Source: Dokdonia sinensis
Lineage (GTDB): Bacteria > Bacteroidota > Bacteroidia > Flavobacteriales > Flavobacteriaceae
Reading direction: 5' to 3'
DNA length: 64,000 nt
Assembly: GCF_003688895.1 (NCBI RefSeq)
Contig: NZ_REFV01000003.1
Location: forward strand, 186,001-250,000
Positions 17,712 through 25,198 of this stretch are shown in pieces. Each line of letters begins with the position of its first letter. The stretch's first letter is position 1. The notes under the pieces are model-generated. The model was not told the DNA's origin. It worked only from the letters and a program-made list of their open reading frames with translations, and searched no databases. Both the position numbers and the translations under genes were made by a program.

Positions 17712-19067
17712 ATGCTTAACATAACTCACAATCATCTCAAAGACAAGGCTAAAGTAGAGGCGTATCCCGCTTTCGCGAAAGCGCATAAAACCGAACATTT
17801 TAAATACTTCAATCGGTTTTTAATTGCATTTGCCATTGTGGGTGTAATTGTATTATTCTTACCGTGGACACAAAATGTCAACGGTAGAGGATATGTGACA
17901 ACACTCACACCAGACCAGCGACCTCAGACTATCCAATCTCCTATTCCAGGGCGTATTGAAGAGTGGTACGTGCTCGAAGGAGAAGAGGTAAAAAAAGGAG
18001 ATACGATACTACGCATTTCTGAAATCAAAAATGAATACCAAGACCCACTGCTGGCAGAACGCACGCGCCAGCAACGAGATGCTAAAAGCAATGCCGTGGG
18101 CTCTTATAAATCTAAAGTACAAGCCTTAGAAAACCAGCTAGTTGCACTTAAGCAAGAACTCTCGTTAAAACTACAACAAGCAGAAAACAAACTGAAACAA
18201 GCCCGCTTTAAAGTAGAAAGCGATAGCATAGACCTTGTTGCAGCAAATACGAACCGTGATATAGCGCTGAAGCAATATAATCGTACCGCAACGCTAGAAG
18301 CCGAAGGTTTAAAATCTACCGCAGATGTAGAAGATAAAGGGCTAAAACTACAAGAAACAGAGGCTAAGCTCATCTCTCAAGAACAAAAACTTCTGGGTAG
18401 TAAAAATGCAGTACTTAATGCATCTATTGAAATAAATCGCACCAAAGCTGAGTATGCAGAAAAAATTAGTAAGGCGCAAAGCGACAAGTTTACCGCGTCC
18501 TCATCACAGTTTGATACAGAGGCACAAGTGAGTAAGCTAGACAACGCATCTACTAATTATGAAATTAGGAGCAAATTACAGTACATACTAGCCCCTCAAG
18601 ACGGTTTTATTAATAAAGCTATCGTAAGTGGTTTGGGAGAGACATTTAAAGAAGGAGAAAAACTGGTTGGGATTATGCCCTCTAATTATGAGCTAGCTGT
18701 AGAGACCTTTGTTAGACCCATAGATTTACCCCTCATTCATCAGGGAGAACATATAAGAATCGTATTTGACGGATGGCCAGCAATCGTTTTTAGTGGGTGG
18801 CCAGATGCCTCCTTTGGAACCTATGGCGGTGTTGTGGTCGCGGTTGAACGATTTATTAGTCCTAATGGAAAATTCCGTGTACTTATTGCTCCAGACCCAA
18901 CCACAGAGCCTTGGCCTAAAAACGTGCGAGCAGGTTCTGGTGCACAAACCATAGCCCTATTGCAAGATGTCCCAATATGGTATGAACTATGGCGCCAGCT
19001 TAATGGCTTCCCACCAGACTACTACTTACCAGAAGGAGTTTCTACAGAATATAAAGAGAAGAAATGA
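17712..19067 (+). CDS. HlyD-family membrane fusion protein
   Basis: 451 residues. A cytoplasmic N-part (containing AFAKA encoded by a palindrome copy) precedes one membrane segment (about 35-55, FLIAFAIVGVIVLFLPW). A split lipoyl/biotinyl-like domain follows (IQSPIPGRIEEWYVLEGEEVKKGD), then a long coiled coil rich in Gln, Lys and Glu (about 120-270), then the second half and beta-barrel (ILAPQDGFINKAIVSGLGE). This is the periplasmic adaptor linking the ABC protein to TolC. It starts 3 nt after the ABC gene and overlaps the TolC gene by 4 nt (ATGA), so the three genes are translationally linked. Confidence 0.92.
   Translation: MLNITHNHLKDKAKVEAYPAFAKAHKTEHFKYFNRFLIAFAIVGVIVLFLPWTQNVNGRGYVTTLTPDQRPQTIQSPIPGRIEEWYVLEGEEVKKGDTILRISEIKNEYQDPLLAERTRQQRDAKSNAVGSYKSKVQALENQLVALKQELSLKLQQAENKLKQARFKVESDSIDLVAANTNRDIALKQYNRTATLEAEGLKSTADVEDKGLKLQETEAKLISQEQKLLGSKNAVLNASIEINRTKAEYAEKISKAQSDKFTASSSQFDTEAQVSKLDNASTNYEIRSKLQYILAPQDGFINKAIVSGLGETFKEGEKLVGIMPSNYELAVETFVRPIDLPLIHQGEHIRIVFDGWPAIVFSGWPDASFGTYGGVVVAVERFISPNGKFRVLIAPDPTTEPWPKNVRAGSGAQTIALLQDVPIWYELWRQLNGFPPDYYLPEGVSTEYKEKK
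17768..17783. repeat. Iterated palindrome CGCTTTCGCGAAAGCG, coding copy
   Basis: Exact 16-mer in the HlyD gene, read as AFAKA in the cytoplasmic N-terminal tail before the membrane segment. Confidence 0.92.
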
Positions 19068-20491
19068 GCACAATTATAAAATTTATTATTGGGAGTTTGT
19101 TTTTTGCTTTCGCGAAACCTGTCCTGAGCCAAGTCGAAGCAGCAGGCTTCTCACAAGACACCGTTTCCTCAGAAAACATCCTCTCTTTTGAAGAATACCT
19201 GGGGTATGTAAAGCAACACCATCCTCTTGCAAAACAAGCAGAACTTGTTTTAAGCACAGGAGAAGCTAACCTACTTAAGGCGCGTGGTGGTTTTGATCCA
19301 AAAATCGAGGTAGATTACGACCGAAAGAAGTTTAAAGACACCGAATATTATGATCAACTTAATGCTACCTTCAAAATACCAACTTGGTATGGCATTGAAT
19401 TAAAGGGAAACTTTGAAGAAAACACTGGAGAATTTTTAAACCCCAATCTCAATGTTCCTGATGAAGGATTATACAGTGCTGGCGTTTCCTTTTCACTGGC
19501 TCAAGGATTGCTCATAAATGAACGTATGGCAACGCTTAAAAAAGCACGTTTTTTTGAACAGCAAACAAAAGCAGACAGGGATTTATTAGTAAACAATTTA
19601 ATATTTGAAGCAAGTCTGGCATACTTTGACTGGCTAGAAGCAGTAAATGAGCAACGCATTTACAACACATTCTTAGAAAATGCCACGACACGATTAAAAG
19701 CTGTTGAACGAAGTGTCGCTGAAGGGGATAAAGCCGCAATAGACATTACAGAAGCCCGCATTGCAGCACAAAATAGAATTTTAAGTCTCGAGGCAGCACA
19801 ACTCAAAATGCAAAAGACCAGACTCGTTGTGAGTAATTTTTTATGGCTAGACGGTATTCCTCTTGAAATTCAAGAAGGTATAAATCCAGTACTTCCTGAG
19901 CAAGAAAGTCTTGAGAATTCATTATTATTAAGTGGCATTACAGATGCCGCATTCTTACTAGAGAACCATCCAAAATTAGTAAGCCTAGATGCAAAAATAG
20001 AAGGGCTTGAGGTAGATAGATTTCTTAAAAAGAACAAACTCTTACCTAAAGTAAATTTACAATATAACTTCCTATCGCCAGAGGCAGATCAGATCAATAG
20101 TTTTAATACTGCAAACTACAAAGCCTTTGTAGATGTGAGTTTTCCTATTTTCCTTCGAAAGGAACGTGGTGATTTGAAGCTCGCAAAGCTTAAGGTTCAA
20201 GATGCTGAATATGAACGCACGGCCACTTCCCTATCTATACAGAATAAACTTGATGCTACTCAAGCAGAAATTACCTCACTCACTAAGCAAAATGCACTTA
20301 TCGCAGATATTGTGGTAGATTACCAAGCATTAGTCCAGGCAGAGGAACGTAAATTCTTTTTAGGTGAAAGCTCTCTGTTTTTGATAAACTCCCGAGAACA
20401 AAAATTAATAGATGCACAGCTTAAGGCAAATGAAATTTTAGTAAAAGGCCTCTCAGCAAATGCCAAGCTTTATAACGCAGCAGGGTTGTAA
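19064..20491 (+). CDS. TolC-family outer-membrane efflux protein (type-1-secretion operon)
   Basis: 475 residues. The signal peptide is MSTIIKFIIGSLFFAFAKPVLSQ; a split palindrome copy encodes AFAK and the 21-bp insert adds PVLSQVE in frame. The mature protein has two related alpha-helical repeats typical of TolC trimers (VSVAEGDKAAIDITEARIAAQNR and QAEERKFFLGESSLFLINSREQKLIDAQ). It provides the outer-membrane exit duct for the ABC/HlyD pair. The start overlaps the HlyD stop by 4 nt. The cargo is not encoded next to it. Confidence 0.92.
   Translation: MSTIIKFIIGSLFFAFAKPVLSQVEAAGFSQDTVSSENILSFEEYLGYVKQHHPLAKQAELVLSTGEANLLKARGGFDPKIEVDYDRKKFKDTEYYDQLNATFKIPTWYGIELKGNFEENTGEFLNPNLNVPDEGLYSAGVSFSLAQGLLINERMATLKKARFFEQQTKADRDLLVNNLIFEASLAYFDWLEAVNEQRIYNTFLENATTRLKAVERSVAEGDKAAIDITEARIAAQNRILSLEAAQLKMQKTRLVVSNFLWLDGIPLEIQEGINPVLPEQESLENSLLLSGITDAAFLLENHPKLVSLDAKIEGLEVDRFLKKNKLLPKVNLQYNFLSPEADQINSFNTANYKAFVDVSFPIFLRKERGDLKLAKLKVQDAEYERTATSLSIQNKLDATQAEITSLTKQNALIADIVVDYQALVQAEERKFFLGESSLFLINSREQKLIDAQLKANEILVKGLSANAKLYNAAGL
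19106..19140. repeat. Iterated palindrome split in frame by a 21-bp insert
   Basis: GCTTTCGCGAAA (19106-19117), a 21-bp insert (19118-19138, containing CCTGAGCCAAGTCGAAG when continued one base), then GC. Deleting the 21 bp restores GCTTTCGCGAAAGC and would change the protein from AFAK-PVLSQVE-A to AFAKA. Confidence 0.8.
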
Positions 20492-20612
20492 TGCTGGCAT
20501 TACAAATTCTGAATTATTTTATAGCTTTTTAATAACTAGAGAATACTAGAGTGAATTCTGCTGCGATTAGTATGAGTGCCTTTCCTAGTTTGTAAGATTT
20601 CCTCACATAAAA

Positions 20613-20640
20613 AAAGTCACAACTTTAAAGTTATGACTTT
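20613..20640 (-). terminator. Terminator of the initiator tRNA
   Basis: AAAGTCAyAACTTT/AAAGTTrTGACTTT stem with a T-run on the minus strand. The imperfect pair is T-G on the minus strand but C-A on the plus strand, so it belongs to the tRNA transcript. Confidence 0.8.
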
Positions 20641-20649
20641 CTTGCTTAG

Positions 20650-20722
20650 TAGCGAGGACTGGACTCGAACCAGTGACCTTCGGGTTATGAGCCCGACGAG
20701 CTGCCTACTGCTCTACCTCGCG
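20650..20722 (-). tRNA. Initiator tRNA-fMet (CAU)
   Basis: The cloverleaf folds with anticodon CAT. Three consecutive G-C pairs in the anticodon stem (CGGGCTCATAACCCG) and an unpaired first acceptor position (C1 against T72) are the hallmarks of bacterial initiator tRNA. The D/anticodon region GCTCGTCGGGCTCATAACCCGAAGG is closely like Escherichia coli tRNA-fMet. T-loop GGTTCGAGTCC is present. CCA is not encoded. A terminator hairpin follows. Confidence 0.93.
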
Positions 20723-20846
20723 ATGTATGTATCCAACAACACGTTTCTTGATAGGCCATCAGTACTGCGTTATTGGACGGCAAATATACAACATATTATT
20801 GCTCTACACAAAATAGAAACCATCTATTTAACATTTAATCATAAAG

Positions 20847-20879
20847 TTTGAGGCTAAGTTGCTTGATAGGGTATATTTA
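20847..20879 (+). promoter_or_regulatory. Candidate promoter TTTG-N21-TATATTTA
   Basis: TTTG at 20847-20850 and TATATTTA at 20872-20879, one base off TAnnTTTG. The ATG of the AsmA-like gene follows after 4 nt, as at the TetR and DUF5522 genes. Confidence 0.4.
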
Positions 20880-20883
20880 TGTT

Positions 20884-22434
20884 ATGAATAAAATTTTACG
20901 CACCTCACTTCTAAGCCTAACAACACTCCTTTTATTGATAATAATTGGTTGGTTTTATACAAACTTTACAATCAAAAATAAAATCACCTACTTTCTGGAA
21001 AACCGACTTCCCAATCATATAAATCTACAATATGACGATCTTACACTTAATATTTTTGAAGGAACAGTTCATTGCCTGAACCCAAAAGTCTTAATAGGTA
21101 ATAAAATGGATACCATAATTCACACCAGAGTACTGGCAGAAAAATTTATATTAGAAGATGTGAGCTACTGGGACTACGTATTAAAGGATAAGATTACTAT
21201 TGAAGATATAAAAATCCAATCTGCAAAAATTGAATATTACATCGATAAATTTCACCCAGAGGGAAGCATAAATGAGCGTACACCCTTAGTCCAACTTTAC
21301 AAAGATTTAATTGTAGAGGAATTGAGTGTAGACAACGCGCAGCTTAAAATATACAATGGCAAAAAAGATCCTCTACTGTTTTCTGGAGATGCACTTACTC
21401 TTGAGATAGACGACATCTTAATTAACCAGAAAACACTCACCCAAAAAATCCCCTTCAAATATTCAGGTTATAATGCAGAAGGCTCTCAAATTTTCTTACA
21501 AGCGGGTCCGTATGAAAACTTAACTCTTTCTCATTTTTTAATTGAAAAGAATAGAGCTCAGTTAGATACTATAAACTTAAAAACAAAGTACTCGAGACAC
21601 CAATTGTCTCAAACAACTCCTAATGAAAGAGACCATTATAATTTAAAGGTAGATCAGGTTAATATAGAAGCATTAAATTTTGGATTTATCGAAGCAAAAT
21701 TCTTTGGGTCCAGTAGGCAAATTAATATGAAGAATCCTTCTTTAGACATTTATAGAGACAAACTCGTTGCAGACGATCTGAGTGAAAAATCGCTTTACAG
21801 CAAGATGATACGAGACATTCCTTTTGACCTTACCATAGACACACTCAGCATCAAAGACGGCAGCATAAGCTATAATGAGAGAATAAAAAAAGAGAATAAT
21901 GGTGGTGCCATAACTTTCAAAAAAATCAGTACAGAGATTGTTAATCTGAGCAACACCTATGAGATTGGAATTAAAACAGAAATTAACATTTCTGCAATAT
22001 TTATGAAAACAACTCCTATAAAAGTAGGCTGGGGTTTTGATGTCAATGACCAGACAGATAAATTCTTATTAAAAGGAGAGGTAGGCAAGCTACCATCGGC
22101 AGATTTAAATCCGTTTACCGAGCCCAACCTTAATGTCAAGCTTACTGGTATGACAGATAAACTGTACTTTACCGTAGATGGTAATAATAGTAGATCAACT
22201 ATTGATATGCGTATGAAGTATGAAAACTTTAAAATAGAATTAATGCAAAAAAAGGGCATTGGGATAAATAAGTTACTATCCAAAGTAGCAAATATCTTTA
22301 TAAGAAATAATAGTAAAAGTGATGAAGGCGCATTTACTGAGGGTAGCGTAACTGTTCAAAGGGATACGACAAAATCATTTTTTAACTACCTCTGGCTCAA
22401 CTTGAGAAACGGTCTCCTAAAAACATTGTCTTAA
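20884..22434 (+). CDS. AsmA/DUF748-like membrane-anchored envelope protein
   Basis: 516 residues from the ATG at 20884. One N-terminal membrane anchor (SLLSLTTLLLLIIIGWFYTNF) precedes a long beta-rich region with repeated short-strand patterns (VKVDQVNIEALNF, LSIKDGSISYNER, ISTEIVNLSNTYEIG) typical of AsmA/DUF748-type proteins that span the periplasm and are linked to lipid transport or envelope assembly. Family assignment comes from architecture, not from a diagnostic motif. It stands alone between the initiator tRNA and a convergent SpoIIAA-like gene. Confidence 0.6.
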   Translation: MNKILRTSLLSLTTLLLLIIIGWFYTNFTIKNKITYFLENRLPNHINLQYDDLTLNIFEGTVHCLNPKVLIGNKMDTIIHTRVLAEKFILEDVSYWDYVLKDKITIEDIKIQSAKIEYYIDKFHPEGSINERTPLVQLYKDLIVEELSVDNAQLKIYNGKKDPLLFSGDALTLEIDDILINQKTLTQKIPFKYSGYNAEGSQIFLQAGPYENLTLSHFLIEKNRAQLDTINLKTKYSRHQLSQTTPNERDHYNLKVDQVNIEALNFGFIEAKFFGSSRQINMKNPSLDIYRDKLVADDLSEKSLYSKMIRDIPFDLTIDTLSIKDGSISYNERIKKENNGGAITFKKISTEIVNLSNTYEIGIKTEINISAIFMKTTPIKVGWGFDVNDQTDKFLLKGEVGKLPSADLNPFTEPNLNVKLTGMTDKLYFTVDGNNSRSTIDMRMKYENFKIELMQKKGIGINKLLSKVANIFIRNNSKSDEGAFTEGSVTVQRDTTKSFFNYLWLNLRNGLLKTLS

Positions 22435-22454
22435 ATTCTGACGACAACCTTTAG

Positions 22455-22808
22455 TCACTTCATTATCCAACAAATAGCATCTACGCGTTCTTTAAGAGTA
22501 AATGCCTCAACATTAGCCTGCACTAAGATATCCTTTGCTATCGTAATCGCTTGAATCCATTTTCGATCGCTTACTATTGCTATTTTTCTAATATTTGCGC
22601 TGTGTTTTACATCAAAAAATACCTGATTCATAAAAGCCCCCATTTTTATATCGTCCACCTCATCTTCTTCTAAATATAAATTGATGTTTGCGTTAGAAGA
22701 TAGTGTTTCTTTTATCTTGCGCTGTATAGCTTTTACGTCGCCTTGAGTAATCGCGTTTTCAAATACAAATCCTACCGTATCACCTGCAATATTGAGTTCG
22801 ACTATCAT
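22455..22808 (-). CDS. SpoIIAA-like (STAS/SEC14-type) small protein
   Basis: 117 residues, cytoplasmic. The C-terminal pattern IRKIAIVSDRKWIQAITIAKDI...VEAFTLKERVDAICWIMK matches the SpoIIAA-like family, in which a KxAvVsd core and a terminal A-WL/I helix recur. Members have a STAS/CRAL-TRIO-like fold and mostly unknown roles. It is convergent with the AsmA-like gene (20-nt gap) and lies upstream of the CPXCG-type small gene. Confidence 0.75.
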   Translation of the reverse strand: MIVELNIAGDTVGFVFENAITQGDVKAIQRKIKETLSSNANINLYLEEDEVDDIKMGAFMNQVFFDVKHSANIRKIAIVSDRKWIQAITIAKDILVQANVEAFTLKERVDAICWIMK

Positions 22809-22932
22809 AAGACTTCATTTTAACTCTAATACAAACACTAACCGTTAACTCGTTTAACTCACCTTCAAAGGATGAAATTTAAAACTATAACATAAATAAA
22901 TTAGAATACCATTACTGCTTATAAGATACGCT

Positions 22933-23112
22933 TTATTGCTCTATATCCTGAGCAGAAAATTCTGACAACTCTCCACTCTCAAATCTGGCCATCACCTCTA
23001 TTGGATTGCAGCATACTTCACAATCCTCTACATATGTAGCAGAGACAGAAGGGTCTAGTAACATAGATATCTCCTCCCAGCAGTAGGGGCATTGGAAAAA
23101 ATGTTCGTACAT
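22933..23112 (-). CDS. CPXCG-motif cysteine-rich protein, 59 residues
   Basis: A small gene: [20 protein letters not shown]... has one CPYC pair near the N-terminus and a C-x-x-CC cluster mid-protein ([10 protein letters not shown]), then an acidic tail ending AQDIEQ. The arrangement and length match the CPXCG-motif-containing family, presumed zinc-binding, of unknown function. It sits between the SpoIIAA-like gene and the efflux operon on the same strand, and a palindrome copy lies just upstream of its start. Confidence 0.85.
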   Translation of the reverse strand: MYEHFFQCPYCWEEISMLLDPSVSATYVEDCEVCCNPIEVMARFESGELSEFSAQDIEQ

Positions 23113-23134
23113 ACTATATTGTTAGTTTTTTTTA

Positions 23135-23150
23135 CGCTTTCGCGAAAGCG
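23135..23150. repeat. Iterated palindrome within 20-mer TACGCTTTCGCGAAAGCGTA
   Basis: Exact copy 6 nt after the stop codon of the minus-strand TolC gene and 22 nt before the CPXCG gene start. Confidence 0.93.
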
Positions 23151-23156
23151 TACTTC

Positions 23157-24527
23157 TTAAAAATCAACATTAAGCAATTGACCCGTAAGCTGAAGCAATT
23201 GGATCTCAGCAAGTTTTGCTGTGTATTTTGCAGCATTCTTAGTGGTCTGAGCGTTTAAAAGGTTGAGTTGTGCCTGACGAAATTCTATACTTGTCACCTG
23301 CCCCAGTTTGAATCGTTCTTGAGAACGTTCAAAATTTGCCTGATTCGTAATTACGTTCTGCTCCTGAAGCCTGTAAATAGCAAGTGCATTTTTATAGTTA
23401 CCCTCTGCATTTGCAATATCTCGATACACTTGCTGCTCTAACTGCTCTTTAAGCAATTGCTGACTATCTAACGCTATTTTTGCATTCTTAAGCCCCACAA
23501 CAGACTGTCCTCCGTCAAAAAGATTCCAACGTAAACTAGCGCCCGCAGCTAGAGTGTTAGAAGTACGTGTTGTTCCTGGAAAAAATGCCGAGGCGGGGTT
23601 GTTTGATAAATTCCAACCGTAGCTTCCTGTTAGACCTATTGTAGGCAAAAATAGCCCCTTGGTCTTTTTAATCTCATAATCTGTAATTACAATATCTTGT
23701 TCTGCTTGAAGTAGGCTGACGTTATTAGACTTTGCTTTTTCTACATAACTTTCCATCACAAGTTCGTTTAGGAACACTAAAGTAGTGTCCGTACTTTTTA
23801 AATCTTCTAGCTCACGCGCAAGTACTACATTGAGGTCACGCTGCGCATTGCGCAACTGTTGCTGCGTGTTCAGAATATTAATACTATCTGTTACGATATC
23901 TACCTGTGCATTTAAGATTTCAAGTTTATTTACCTGCCCATATTCAAACTGATACGATGCACGGGTTTCTCTCTCTTTAGAGATCTCTAGCGCGTCACGT
24001 AAAACATTTAAGTTTTCTTCTATGCGCGCCACCTCATAATAAACAGAAAATAACTGCAACATTGTATTTTCTATAGTCTCACGAGCTTCCAGTTGTGATA
24101 GGTTGTAGCGCTCCTTGAGTTGCTTATAGTTATAGTACCGCCCCAATCCATCAAATAAGGTGTAACTCGCATTTATAGATGCGTCATAACGGGTGGTCTC
24201 TGCATCCAGAATTTCAAAATCTGGTCGCGGATTTCCGTTTTGATCTAACGCACCATTAAAATCTGTGTTACTACTCGTACGGTCAAAGTTTGCTCCCGCC
24301 AACCCAAAAACCGTGGGTAGATAATTAGAGTTTAAAATACTCGTGTTATTTTCGGCAACAGAAACTTGATTATTTGCAAGCTTAATTCCAAAATTATTTT
24401 CTAGCATTTGTCTAACAGCTTCTTGTCTTGACAAATAATCTAACTGTGATTCTTGGGTATACGCTTTCGCGAAAGCAAAAAAAACAAAAACATAAATCAC
24501 ACACTTTATTACACTTCCTATCTTCAT
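23157..24527 (-). CDS. TolC-family outer-membrane efflux protein (RND operon)
   Basis: 456 residues. The signal peptide ends FFAFAKAYTQ; AFAKA is encoded by a palindrome copy. The mature part shows the duplicated helical-barrel repeats of TolC-type proteins (ASYQFEYGQVNKLEILNAQVDI and SQERFKLGQVTSIEFRQAQLNLLNAQ). It is the last gene of a four-gene operon (adaptor, RND pump, unknown, TolC) and overlaps the preceding gene by 4 nt (ATGA), so it supplies the outer-membrane channel for that pump. Confidence 0.93.
   Translation of the reverse strand: MKIGSVIKCVIYVFVFFAFAKAYTQESQLDYLSRQEAVRQMLENNFGIKLANNQVSVAENNTSILNSNYLPTVFGLAGANFDRTSSNTDFNGALDQNGNPRPDFEILDAETTRYDASINASYTLFDGLGRYYNYKQLKERYNLSQLEARETIENTMLQLFSVYYEVARIEENLNVLRDALEISKERETRASYQFEYGQVNKLEILNAQVDIVTDSINILNTQQQLRNAQRDLNVVLARELEDLKSTDTTLVFLNELVMESYVEKAKSNNVSLLQAEQDIVITDYEIKKTKGLFLPTIGLTGSYGWNLSNNPASAFFPGTTRTSNTLAAGASLRWNLFDGGQSVVGLKNAKIALDSQQLLKEQLEQQVYRDIANAEGNYKNALAIYRLQEQNVITNQANFERSQERFKLGQVTSIEFRQAQLNLLNAQTTKNAAKYTAKLAEIQLLQLTGQLLNVDF
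24462..24476. repeat. Iterated palindrome in the TolC signal peptide
   Basis: CGCTTTCGCGAAAGC, read as AFAKA on the minus strand at the end of the signal peptide. Confidence 0.9.
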
Positions 24528-25198
24528 CCTATACTTTTGATTTTATGCACGAGTTCCTGCAATGTAAGTTTCTGTTTAAGGTTTTGAGCACTTGCATAAA
24601 TAATTTCTTCGTCCCCAAGCATTAAAATTAAATCTTCTTCTACTTCTTGTAAGCTCATATCTGCAGTAGTATATGTATTTGTGTTTCCCTGATGTTTGAG
24701 TACAATGCTACTCCCCTGCTGCACGAGACTAAAATTCTGATAATCCAAAAATCTATTTATACCACTCAGCATTTTAAAGCCTATTCCCCCAACGACAATG
24801 AGCAATCCATACCCAATAAGCTTTCCTAGTGCAAATTCATTATTACCAAAAAAGATAGCCATTAAAAGCCAAAAGCCTAACAACCCAAGCAGCGAGAGCA
24901 CAAAACCGATAAGTGTAGAAACAACATCCATAAGCTTTGCATGACCTGTTCTTAGAACCGTGAGTCCTTGTGAAGAGCTATCTACCGTGACTTGAAATCC
25001 TAAATCATACAAATACTCAAAATTTTTAATAGCTGTTTCTTTTTGAGCTATTTCTTCTTCGAGAATTTTTGTGTCAAGCACAAGCCCTCGTTTGTTTATC
25101 TCTTTTAGAAGATTGAGCTGCGCTTCGTACGTAAGTTTACTGGCATTATCTAAAACGACAATAAGCTCCCTCCCACTATGATCTTTATACAAATTCAT
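24524..25198 (-). CDS. Unknown two-span membrane protein embedded in an RND efflux operon
   Basis: 224 residues, family not recognised. A soluble N-part with a helical segment (LEEEIAQKETAIKNFEYLYDLGF) precedes two close hydrophobic spans (about 90-145, VVSTLIGFVLSLLGLLGFWLLMAIFF and LIGYGLLIVVGGIGFKML) and a soluble C-part ending LQELVHKIKSIG. It overlaps the RND stop by 1 nt and the TolC start by 4 nt, so it is translationally coupled to both and probably works with the pump. The role (assembly factor or accessory subunit) is inference. Confidence 0.7.
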   Translation of the reverse strand: MNLYKDHSGRELIVVLDNASKLTYEAQLNLLKEINKRGLVLDTKILEEEIAQKETAIKNFEYLYDLGFQVTVDSSSQGLTVLRTGHAKLMDVVSTLIGFVLSLLGLLGFWLLMAIFFGNNEFALGKLIGYGLLIVVGGIGFKMLSGINRFLDYQNFSLVQQGSSIVLKHQGNTNTYTTADMSLQEVEEDLILMLGDEEIIYASAQNLKQKLTLQELVHKIKSIG

